DNA of 8,302 nucleotides. Source: Pseudomonadota bacterium. GTDB lineage: Bacteria > Pseudomonadota > Alphaproteobacteria > Sphingomonadales > Sphingomonadaceae. Shown piece after piece: positions 1 through 5,804 of this stretch. The translations under genes were made by a program, and so were the position numbers. Position 1 is the stretch's first letter; every line of letters starts with the position of its first letter. The notes beneath the pieces are model-generated. The model did not search any database. It worked only from the letters and a program-made list of their open reading frames with translations, and was not told the DNA's origin. The stretch is from positions 1-8,302 of the forward strand of contig JAFAED010000202.1 in the NCBI GenBank assembly GCA_023424275.1, read 5' to 3'.

Positions 1-164
1 GGCGAGAGGAGCAGGATTTCACCTGTGCACCAGGGCTCGGCAAGGAGCGCAGGGGCCACCGCCGTCGTTTTCCCCGCGCCCGGCGGGGCGACGAGCACGG
101 CACTGGATCGCTCGCGGAGGGCTGCAAGAAGCTCAGGCAGGACGGCGTGGATGGGGAGTGTCAC
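1..164 (-). CDS. hrpB: ATP-dependent helicase HrpB, N-terminal fragment (runs off the window)
   Basis: This is the 5' end of a gene cut by the window edge; 54 codons are visible. The translation opens with (M)[15 protein letters not shown] and continues to a Walker A P-loop, APPGAGKTT, at about residues 26-34, followed by a hydrophobic strand (EILLLS). This spacing and wording match the start of HrpB, a DEAH-box ATP-dependent RNA helicase normally about 800 residues long; its cellular role is poorly defined. The start is GTG at 164-162. An in-frame TAA lies three codons upstream, so no longer start is possible, and an AGGGGAAGG-like ribosome site precedes it. The gene follows the acyl-CoA dehydrogenase in the same direction, separated by the palindromic repeat. 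HrpA or another DEAH helicase is less likely because of the LPI-VLPEL opening. The assignment rests on this short segment only. Confidence 0.82.
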   Translation of the reverse strand, partial: MTLPIHAVLPELLAALRERSSAVLVAPPGAGKTTAVAPALLAEPWCTGEILLLS

Positions 165-183
165 GCCTTCCCCTTAGCCCGCA

Positions 184-251
184 CGTCACCCCGGCGAAAG
201 CCGGGGTCTCAAGGTCGATGCGTTGAGATTCCGGCCGCTGCCGGAATGACG
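184..251. repeat. Cloverleaf-like intergenic palindromic repeat (REP-like)
   Basis: The element is an imperfect inverted repeat with nested hairpins. The outer arms are CGTCA (184-188) and TGACG (247-251). The first hairpin is CCCCGGC-GAAA-GCCGGGG (189-206), a 7-bp stem with a GNRA-type loop. TCTCA (207-211) pairs with TGAGA (224-228) around a 12-base loop. The second hairpin is TTCCGGC-CGCT-GCCGGAA (229-246). Together they can fold into a four-way junction. From memory, repeats with CCGGCGAAAGCCGG cores and TGACG ends are frequent between genes in sphingomonads and other alphaproteobacteria; copy number cannot be seen here. It lies 7 bases past the acyl-CoA dehydrogenase stop and 19 bases before the hrpB start. 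It could therefore protect or end the upstream transcript and would structure any hrpB leader. There is no U-tract for a classical terminator. Confidence 0.85.
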
Positions 252-258
252 TCCAATG

Positions 259-1452
259 TCAGAGGCCGAGCACCATCTTCGCGATGATGTTACGCTGGAT
301 CTCGTTCGACCCGCCATAGATCGTCGTCTTGCGCGTGTTGAAATAGGTCGGCGCGGCGCGATGGGCATAATCGGGCCCGATCGGATGCTCGTTGTCGCCC
401 TCCCCGAACCCGCGGAAATAGGGCGCGCCATAATGGCCGACCGCTTCCAGCGTCAGCTCGGTCAGCCGCTGCTGGATTTCGCTGCCCTTGATCTTGAGCA
501 GGCTCGATTCCGGCCCCGGACCGCGTCCGGCGTTCGGACCCGCAAGGCTGCGCAGTTCGGTGAACTCCAGCGCGGTCAGGTCGATCTCGAGGTCGGCCAG
601 CTTGCGCTTGAAAAAGGCGTTGGCGATCAGCGGCTTGTCGCCGTCGAGTTCGGTTCGAGCGATCGCCTTCACCTTTTCGATGCCGCGCTTCGACGCCGCG
701 ACGCCGGCGATGCCGGTGCGTTCGTGCGCAAGCAGGAACTTGGCGCAGGTCCAGCCCTTATTCTCTTCGTAAACGCGCTGCGACTGCGGAACGCGGACGT
801 CCTCCAGCCACACTTCATTGACTTCATGCTCGCCGCCCAGCGTGATGATCGGGCGCACGGTGATGCCCGGCGACTTCATGTCGATCAGAAGGAAGCTGAT
901 GCCTTCCTGCTGCTTCGCATCCTTGTCGGTGCGGACAAGGAAGAAACCCCAGTCGGCGTGCTGCGCCAGCGTCGTCCAGGTCTTCTGCCCGTTGACGATA
1001 TAATCGTCGCCATCGGGGACCGCAGCGGTGCGCAGGCTGGCAAGATCCGAACCCGAACCCGGCTCCGAATAGCCCTGGCACCACCAATCCTCGCCCGACA
1101 GGATGCGCGGCAGGAAATGGGCCTTCTGTTCGGGCGTGCCAAAGGTGTAGATCACGGGGCCCACCATCGCGAGGCCGAAGGGCATCAGGCGGATGCAGTC
1201 GGCGCGCGCGGTTTCCTCGGACCAGATGAAGCGCTGCGTCGGCGTCCAGCCGGTGCCGCCATATTCGACCGGCCAAGCGGGCGCGATCCAGCCCTTCTTG
1301 TGCAGGATCTTGTGCCAGGCAAGGAAGTCTTCCTTGGACAGCTCCTCGCCTTCGTCCTGTTTGCCGCGGAGTTCCGCGGGGTAATTTTCGGCGATGAACT
1401 GGCGTACTTCCTGCTGGAAGGCCAGGTCTTCGGGGCTGAACTCCATGTCCAT
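259..1452 (-). CDS. Acyl-CoA dehydrogenase (FadE/PimC-like, FAD-dependent)
   Basis: The 397-residue protein has the full acyl-CoA dehydrogenase layout: a helical N-terminal domain (about 5-122), a middle beta domain (about 123-225) with the flavin/substrate motif CQGYSEPGSGSDLASL (125-140), and a helical C-terminal domain ending in IYGGSNEIQRNIIAK. It would oxidise an acyl-CoA to the 2,3-enoyl-CoA and pass electrons to ETF in the cytoplasm. The usual C-terminal catalytic Glu (YEG in medium-chain enzymes) is Gly here (YGG). A Glu in AHERTG (E244) lies where isovaleryl-CoA, long-chain and some heteromeric bacterial enzymes place their base; that assignment is inference. Overall it resembles the pimeloyl-CoA (PimC) and steroid side-chain (ChsE-type) dehydrogenase subunits, which act with a partner, but no partner gene is visible. 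The start at 1452 is preferred over an in-frame ATG at 1497 because AAGGGAG sits 7 bases before it. The substrate cannot be read from the sequence. Confidence 0.93.
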   Translation of the reverse strand: MDMEFSPEDLAFQQEVRQFIAENYPAELRGKQDEGEELSKEDFLAWHKILHKKGWIAPAWPVEYGGTGWTPTQRFIWSEETARADCIRLMPFGLAMVGPVIYTFGTPEQKAHFLPRILSGEDWWCQGYSEPGSGSDLASLRTAAVPDGDDYIVNGQKTWTTLAQHADWGFFLVRTDKDAKQQEGISFLLIDMKSPGITVRPIITLGGEHEVNEVWLEDVRVPQSQRVYEENKGWTCAKFLLAHERTGIAGVAASKRGIEKVKAIARTELDGDKPLIANAFFKRKLADLEIDLTALEFTELRSLAGPNAGRGPGPESSLLKIKGSEIQQRLTELTLEAVGHYGAPYFRGFGEGDNEHPIGPDYAHRAAPTYFNTRKTTIYGGSNEIQRNIIAKMVLGL

Positions 1453-1466
1453 GACGATTCTCCCTT

Positions 1467-1480
1467 GGGCAATTTTGCCC
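1467..1480. promoter_or_regulatory. Inverted repeat between promoter and start of the acyl-CoA dehydrogenase gene
   Basis: GGGCAA and TTGCCC face each other with two bases between them. The repeat lies immediately downstream of the predicted -10 box and overlaps the region just before the AAGGGAG ribosome site. It is too tight to form an RNA hairpin with all six pairs, so a DNA operator is the better reading. No binding protein can be named. Confidence 0.35.
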
Positions 1481-1508
1481 TTATATTGTCGGTTCACGCT
1501 TACGTAAA
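1480..1508 (-). promoter_or_regulatory. Predicted sigma70-type promoter of the acyl-CoA dehydrogenase gene, overlapping a TTACGTAA palindrome
   Basis: On the minus strand a -35 box TTTACG (1508-1503) and a -10 box TATAAG (1485-1480) are separated by exactly 17 bases, about 28 bases upstream of the chosen ATG. The -35 overlaps a perfect TTACGTAA palindrome (1500-1507) inside a looser inverted repeat spanning about 1493-1513. From memory, such TTTACGTAAxCGT sites resemble operators of MerR-family LiuR-type regulators of branched-chain acyl-CoA catabolism; this is unverified. The spacing and the -10 are seen directly; promoter activity and the regulator are inference. Confidence 0.5.
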
Positions 1509-1625
1509 GGTAAGTTGTAATTTGCTACGCGATGCGCGGCAACTTCGACAACTTCCACGACCTTGTCCAGCGCGCCGTTCAGCCGGCGCACCGCAGCGGT
1601 GATCCCGCCCCGTCGGCGGATGTGT

Positions 1626-2525
1626 CTAGGCCGGAAGCCTGCGGGTGACGACGACCGCCGCGCCTTCGCTGGCATAGGCGCCGCGAATCTCGGCGATCGA
1701 CAGCATCACGTCCAGCGCCATGCCCTCGCGGGTGACGATCTGCGACGCGACGCGGACCGGCCCGTCGCCACGGAAAACCGCTTCAAGCGCCTCGGAAAAG
1801 GCCGCGCGCTGGCCGAGGGCAAGCAGCGCCGAAAAACGCACGCGCCGGATCGCGGCCGCGTCGACACCGATCAGCGCGGTCAGTGCATCGTTCGCCGCGT
1901 CGATCGTCTCGCGCACCGACAGCCGGGCATGGCCGATACCGCCGTCGACATCGATCGCCGTCGCCAGCGCAGTCCGCATATCACCGACGGCGAAATCCTC
2001 CATTGCCTCGCTGATATCGCGCAGCAGCAGGGCGCCACCGACAGGCAGAGGAACCAGGTCGACGCGCAACCATTGGCGTGGCCGCAGGACACCGGGCACA
2101 TCCCCCGAAAAGCGTTCGCGGTGCTCGATCAGGCGAATGATCCGCTGGAGCAGCAGGCTCTGGTCGAGCTGCGGTAGCACTACGGTCAGATTCTCTCCGA
2201 TCAGCGCCGCCGCAGGGCGCTCCAGCATATCGCCAGCAGCCGGATTGACCGACAGGATGGTCCATTGCCGATCGATTATGATAATCCCGTCCCGAACCGA
2301 TTCCATGAGCGCGGCCAACGAGTCCCGAAGCGTAGCTCCGGACGTCGTGTCGGACCCAGTTTCGCCATCGAGACGCCGATAATCGTCGAGCGAGATCAGG
2401 ACGTGGGCATCCTTGCCATGATGCGTCACGACCACAGGCTTGCGTGCCGCTTGCAGCCGCCAGTTTGCAAAGCCCCGGATGAACTCCGCCGCTGTTACCC
2501 TTTGCGGCTCCCGCGCTGTCGCCAT
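1626..2525 (-). CDS. Phd/YefM-like N-terminus fused to two PAS-like domains; putative sensor or regulator
   Basis: The 299-residue soluble protein has no signal peptide or membrane segment. Residues about 8-53 (VTAAEFIRGFANW, PVVVTHHGKDAHVLISLDDY) follow the pattern of Phd/YefM antitoxins: a helix with AxEF, then a strand, HGK turn, strand and DDY-type helix. Residues about 66-175 form a PAS-like domain (SVRDGIIIIDRQWTI, then NPAAGDML and LIGENL). Residues about 185-297 look like a second, more diverged PAS-like domain with a DAAND...LIG core. No kinase, GGDEF, EAL or helix-turn-helix domain follows, so any output must come from the Phd-like part, which in antitoxins dimerises and binds DNA, or from a partner. 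No toxin gene is adjacent. The start at 2525 gives the complete Phd-like region; only a weak GGGG site precedes it. Ligand, cofactor and target are unknown. It lies 94 bases downstream of tadG in the same direction and could be transcribed with it. Confidence 0.8.
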   Translation of the reverse strand: MATAREPQRVTAAEFIRGFANWRLQAARKPVVVTHHGKDAHVLISLDDYRRLDGETGSDTTSGATLRDSLAALMESVRDGIIIIDRQWTILSVNPAAGDMLERPAAALIGENLTVVLPQLDQSLLLQRIIRLIEHRERFSGDVPGVLRPRQWLRVDLVPLPVGGALLLRDISEAMEDFAVGDMRTALATAIDVDGGIGHARLSVRETIDAANDALTALIGVDAAAIRRVRFSALLALGQRAAFSEALEAVFRGDGPVRVASQIVTREGMALDVMLSIAEIRGAYASEGAAVVVTRRLPA

Positions 2526-2619
2526 GCCATTGCCCCGAATAGTGCCACCTGCTTCTTCTTATGTGCAGGGATGCGGGCAAATGGCGACGAAGCTGGTCCG
2601 CTTTGTCGCCGAACCGGCG

Positions 2620-4248
2620 TCAAACCAGCTTTGCCTTGCCGCAGCGCAGCGCATTGATCCGCGCGTCAGCCTGTCCGACGTGGACGCCGAGCAACCCGGT
2701 GAGGTCCGCCAACACGCTATCGAGCACCGGCGCGGCAAGGCCCACCGCCTCTCCCACCACCGCCGTCAGCGCCTTGAGGTTAAGGCCCAAGCCGAGCACG
2801 TTCGCGTCGAGTTCCATTCGGTCCGACAGCGATTTCGCGGCGCCCGTCACCAGACCGCTACTCGACACCGTCTTGACCTGTCCGTCGGCGATGTCGCGGC
2901 GCGAGAAGTTGACCTGCTTTTCGCCAAGATCGGACAGGACCAGTTCGGCCTCGGCATCGATGCTGACGAGCGGAAGCTTGACGACGCGCGCCGGCCGGGG
3001 ATCGAGCTGCCGACCCATATCCTGAAAATCGGCGTCATCGACGGTTCCGATCGCGACCATGGCGGGCGACGTCACGACGCCCAAAGAAACGGCAGCGCTG
3101 CTGTTCGGGGCGCAGTCGATATCGGTGATCCGTGCCGAGGCCGACCCCAGTTCGGCGAGCACCGGAAGATGCACGCTCGCAAGCGGCGTCTGGACTTTCG
3201 TTTCGAGTTTGAGCCGCACCTGCGCGGTCCGAACGATCACGTCATTGGTGTCCGTTACCGCAATGAGCGGGGAGTTCGCCGGCGGCTCGCCGATCATCAG
3301 CGCGACATTGATGCCCGAGCCGCCGGGCAGATTGCCGGCGACCGACAGGTCAACCTGCCGATTGGCATTGCCCAGCAACAGCATCGCCCGGAGCAAGCTG
3401 AGCGCGTTGACCTTCACCGGATTCGCGGCGTCGACCCGGATGCTCGATGACCGGGGTCCCAGGTCGATCGCGCGCGACGGCAGCAGGCCGCGCGGCAGGG
3501 CGCGGTCGGCGATATGCTCTAGCGCCCTGCCCGCCTGACCGTCCGATGCGCGCGCAAGCGCCGAGACGACCTGCGGCAAGGTAACCTGCGTGTCGAGCGT
3601 CTGGCCGAACGTCAGCACATCGGCCCCGATTTCGGTACGCAGCGCGTCGGAAAAGGCGAGCAGGTCGATATCGGTGCTCGCCAGCGCATTATAGTCCATT
3701 ACCGACAGGTTGAGCTGGCTGCCGGTCAGACCCGACAGCAGAGCGTTCGGCAAGCCGCCGTTCACGGCCGCCACGCGCGATCCGAGCGAAAAGGCGGCGT
3801 ATCCTCGCCGCGCGCCGGTTGCGGTCGCGCGGATGACCGTGTCCCGCCGGCCCGTCAGGAAAGTGCCGAAGAAGAGCGGCCGATCGCGCGTCAGGACGAC
3901 CCGCACCGCATTCGGCGACGAACCGCCACCTGCAAAACGCGTCTCGGCCAATACTCCCGGATCGGCGACATAGGTTCCGGGCGTGAGCGCCGCTATGCGG
4001 ATGCCGCAATCGCAATTGGCGGCGATGATGCGCTCAGCCGCCGCGCGTTCTTCGCCCGGACGCCCTGCGGCCGCCATCGCCGCTGCATCCGCGATGCCCT
4101 GCAGTTTGCGGCGATCGAGATAGAGCGAGCCGACATCGACCGCGAGTGCCGCCGAACCGATCAGCATCGTCATGCCAAAAGCGGTGGCGATGCTGACGCC
4201 GCCGCGCCGATCGCCGGAAAGAGCGCGAAAGAAACGGAATATTGTCAT
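2620..4248 (-). CDS. tadG: TadG-like pilus-assembly/secreted protein
   Basis: The 542-residue protein begins with a basic stretch (SGDRRGG), one hydrophobic segment at about residues 18-38, and then DVGSLYLDRRKLQGIADAAAMAAA. This is the signature start of TadG-like Flp-pilus-associated proteins, whose bulk lies in the periplasm. The remaining roughly 480 residues are beta- and Ala/Gly-rich with no von Willebrand A domain that I can see. Four cysteines are present (C79, C81, C379, C536); C79 and C81 form a CDC motif and disulfides are plausible. TadG proteins are variable beyond the N-terminus, so the mature part gives no further function. The gene starts two bases after the tadE stop, with only a weak GGTGG site, which suggests translational coupling. 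The main Tad genes (cpaA, cpaB, cpaC, cpaE, cpaF, tadB, tadC, flp) are not in the window. Confidence 0.85.
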   Translation of the reverse strand: MTIFRFFRALSGDRRGGVSIATAFGMTMLIGSAALAVDVGSLYLDRRKLQGIADAAAMAAAGRPGEERAAAERIIAANCDCGIRIAALTPGTYVADPGVLAETRFAGGGSSPNAVRVVLTRDRPLFFGTFLTGRRDTVIRATATGARRGYAAFSLGSRVAAVNGGLPNALLSGLTGSQLNLSVMDYNALASTDIDLLAFSDALRTEIGADVLTFGQTLDTQVTLPQVVSALARASDGQAGRALEHIADRALPRGLLPSRAIDLGPRSSSIRVDAANPVKVNALSLLRAMLLLGNANRQVDLSVAGNLPGGSGINVALMIGEPPANSPLIAVTDTNDVIVRTAQVRLKLETKVQTPLASVHLPVLAELGSASARITDIDCAPNSSAAVSLGVVTSPAMVAIGTVDDADFQDMGRQLDPRPARVVKLPLVSIDAEAELVLSDLGEKQVNFSRRDIADGQVKTVSSSGLVTGAAKSLSDRMELDANVLGLGLNLKALTAVVGEAVGLAAPVLDSVLADLTGLLGVHVGQADARINALRCGKAKLV

Positions 4249-4250
4249 GT

Positions 4251-4685
4251 TCAGTCCACCGGCAGTTCGAAAGTCGCGCGGGCACGAATGACCTCCCCGG
4301 GCGACGGCACGAAGGACGATCGCAATATGCTGTCGCGGGGGACTGTGAAGGCCACCGCCACGGTGACCGCTTCGGAGGTCTCGGACACGGTAACGCTATG
4401 CGTGCCCGCGACCCCGTGAAGACTGCGACCGACCGCGCGCGTCGCGACCGCACGGCGATCTGCCGCGTCGAGGCCGACGATTGCAGCGCGCGCGCCATCG
4501 TTCGCGGACTGCTGGACGCTATGCGCCAGCATGAAATATTGACCGTAAACCAGCACGCCCATCAGCAACGCGAGGAACAGCGGCAACACCAGCGCCATCT
4601 CGACGATAGCGGCACCGCGCTCCTCGCGCGCCAAGGCAACGCCGGTCAGAGTCGGATTGCGGAAGAATTGGATCGGACCTGTCAT
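4251..4685 (-). CDS. tadE: TadE-like minor pseudopilin
   Basis: The 144-residue protein carries the TadE hallmark: a short basic leader ending EERG, then AAIVEMALVLPLFLALL, a hydrophobic helix at about residues 25-50. Cleavage after G24 would put Glu at position +5 of the mature protein, as in type IV prepilins and pseudopilins processed by TadV/CpaA-type peptidases; that processing is inferred. The helix is followed by QQSANDGARAA, typical of the family, and a small mostly beta periplasmic domain. Length is normal for TadE. It lies directly upstream of tadG in the same direction and probably in the same transcript. The ATG at 4685 has no clear Shine-Dalgarno site, and a strong hairpin sits 26 bases upstream of it. 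TadE-TadG pairs outside complete Tad loci are known; this one may serve a Tad system elsewhere in the genome or another envelope role. Confidence 0.88.
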   Translation of the reverse strand: MTGPIQFFRNPTLTGVALAREERGAAIVEMALVLPLFLALLMGVLVYGQYFMLAHSVQQSANDGARAAIVGLDAADRRAVATRAVGRSLHGVAGTHSVTVSETSEAVTVAVAFTVPRDSILRSSFVPSPGEVIRARATFELPVD

Positions 4686-4710
4686 ACGGCCAGCATCGCC
4701 GCCGTGAATG

Positions 4711-4742
4711 AAAGCGGCGTCGAGAATACCCGACGCCGCTTT
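4711..4742. terminator. 12-bp perfect hairpin between yghU and tadE (terminator or leader structure)
   Basis: AAAGCGGCGTCG (4711-4722) pairs perfectly with CGACGCCGCTTT (4731-4742) around an 8-base loop. The A/T ends and GC core are typical of an intrinsic terminator. The T-run is TTTT on the plus strand but only TTT followed by CATTC on the minus strand, where the neighbouring genes lie. As a terminator it would end the yghU transcript 112 bases past its stop. Only 25 bases remain between the hairpin and the tadE ATG, so a tadE promoter downstream of it is unlikely and the hairpin is probably also in the tadE leader. Confidence 0.5.
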
Positions 4743-4747
4743 TGTGC

Positions 4748-4774
4748 ATTTTACAGGATTATCGGGGCCGCCAA
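4748..4774 (-). promoter_or_regulatory. Weak candidate promoter for tadE-tadG
   Basis: On the minus strand TAAAAT (4753-4748) is a good -10 match, with TTGGCG (4774-4769) upstream at a short 15-base spacing. It is the only -10-like site with a partial -35 that I found in the 168-base gap between yghU and tadE. If used, transcription would begin just before the 4711-4742 hairpin and place it in a leader of about 55 bases. Confidence 0.25.
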
Positions 4775-4853
4775 TCGGCCCGGTCCGGCGATTTCGCGAT
4801 GGTTGCTAACAAACTGCCAGGGTTCGATCGGGCAACACATCACAAAATACGCA

Positions 4854-5729
4854 TCATTCGGCGGCCTCCAGCTTGTCCTGCGTCCGCAAATCGAAGTCGG
4901 ATGCATCGTGCCGTTCGTGAAGCTGGCTCGCCGGATCGCCCATCACACGATTGACCATCCGGCCGCGCTTCACCGCCGGGCGCGCCGCGATCTGATCGGT
5001 CCAGCGCTGGACATTCTTATATTCTTCGACCTGAAGGAATTCGCCCGCATCATAGACAAGTCCCTTCGCCAGCGCGCCATACCAGGGCCATACCGCCATA
5101 TCCGCAATCGAATAGTCCGCTCCGCCAAGATATTCGCTCTCGGCCAGCCGACGATCGAGCACGTCGAGCTGACGTTTTACCTCCATCGCATAGCGGTTGA
5201 TCGGATATTCCTGTTTTGTCGGCGCATAGGCATAAAAATGGCCGAAACCGCCGCCGAGAAAGGGTGTGCTGCCCATCTGCCACATCAGCCACGACAGCAC
5301 TTCCGCGCGCTTTGCGGTTTCGGTCGGCAGGAACTCGCCGAATTTCTCCGCCAGGTGGATCAGGATCGCGCCCGATTCAAAAACGCGAATGGGCTCGGGC
5401 CCGCTGCGATCGACAAGGACGGGAATTTTGCTGTTCGGATTGGCGGCGACATAGCCGCTCGAGAACTGGTCGCCGTCGCCGATCTTGATCAGCCACGCAT
5501 CATATTCGGCGCCCGCATGGCCCAGGGCGAGAAGTTCTTCGAGCATCACCGTGACCTTCACGCCATTGGGCGTACCGAGCGAATAGAGCTGGAGCGGATG
5601 CTTGCCGATCGGCAGATCCTTGTCGTGCGTCGGACCCGCGATCGGGCGGTTGATATTGGCGAAGCGCCCGCCGCTTTCCTTGTCCCAGGTCCAGATTTTC
5701 GGGGGCACATATTCGCTGCTGTCGGTCAT
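4854..5729 (-). CDS. yghU: YghU-type glutathione S-transferase / glutathione-dependent disulfide-bond oxidoreductase
   Basis: The 291-residue protein closely follows my memory of E. coli YghU (about 288 residues) throughout: KIWTWDKESGGRFANINRP and GPTHDKDLPIGKHPLQLYS near the N-terminus, SLGTPNGVKV (50-59), GDGDQFSSG, NPNSKIPVL (97-105), the glutathione-binding ESG turn (118-120), GGGFGHFYAYAP, and a C-terminal PAVKRGRMVNR with LHERHDASDF. The order is an extended N-terminal arm, a thioredoxin-fold domain (about 46-132) and an all-helical domain (about 138-265). The family acts in the cytoplasm, binds two glutathione molecules and reduces disulfides or organic hydroperoxides. The ATG at 5729 has AGGAG 7 bases upstream. 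It lies 75 bases downstream of the CoA-transferase gene in the same direction, with its own candidate promoter and palindromes in the gap, so it may be transcribed both with that gene and alone. Confidence 0.95.
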   Translation of the reverse strand: MTDSSEYVPPKIWTWDKESGGRFANINRPIAGPTHDKDLPIGKHPLQLYSLGTPNGVKVTVMLEELLALGHAGAEYDAWLIKIGDGDQFSSGYVAANPNSKIPVLVDRSGPEPIRVFESGAILIHLAEKFGEFLPTETAKRAEVLSWLMWQMGSTPFLGGGFGHFYAYAPTKQEYPINRYAMEVKRQLDVLDRRLAESEYLGGADYSIADMAVWPWYGALAKGLVYDAGEFLQVEEYKNVQRWTDQIAARPAVKRGRMVNRVMGDPASQLHERHDASDFDLRTQDKLEAAE

Positions 5730-5750
5730 CGGAGGACTCCTGAGCTGATT

Positions 5751-5774
5751 TTTATACTGACCGGTAACTTAAGT
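5751..5774 (-). promoter_or_regulatory. Candidate yghU -10 box with overlapping palindromic operators
   Basis: On the minus strand TATAAA (5756-5751) is a good -10 box 22 bases before the yghU ATG. No convincing -35 lies 16-18 bases upstream, which would fit activator dependence or a weak promoter. Two palindromes abut it: TGACCGGTAA (5758-5767, one mismatch from perfect) and ACTTAAGT (5767-5774, perfect). The wider 5753-5772 block has 6 of 10 symmetric positions around CCGG, the size and shape of a TetR-family operator. The regulator is unknown and no regulator gene is adjacent. Confidence 0.4.
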
Positions 5775-5804
5775 GGGGTTTGCCGTTTGTCCACCCTTTG
5801 CCCA

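Noticed and set aside
1572..1589. Hairpin GCGCCG-TTCAGC-CGGCGC downstream of the PAS gene
   Set aside because: Only a 6-bp stem with no T-run on either strand; not enough for an intrinsic terminator.
256..1602. Long plus-strand open frame (448 codons) opposite the acyl-CoA dehydrogenase
   Set aside because: It is antisense to a clear enzyme gene, its translation is Arg/Asp/Ala-rich with no family resemblance, and such frames are expected in GC-rich DNA.
1481..1675. 64-codon minus-strand frame containing a VVEVVEVAAHR stretch
   Set aside because: It starts inside the PAS gene and runs over the acyl-CoA dehydrogenase promoter. The repeated residues come from the CAACTTC direct repeat, and no ribosome site precedes it.
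1626..2525. Toxin-antitoxin module based on the Phd-like N-terminus
   Set aside because: No Doc, RelE or other toxin-like gene is adjacent on either side, and the protein is far longer than an antitoxin.
2607..2619. Short hairpin CGCCG-AAC-CGGCG immediately after the tadG stop
   Set aside because: A 5-bp stem with no U-tract on the minus strand; likely chance in GC-rich sequence.
2440..3450. 336-codon plus-strand open frame opposite tadG and the start of the PAS gene
   Set aside because: It is antisense to tadG with its well-defined TadG start, and has a biased composition with no motif.
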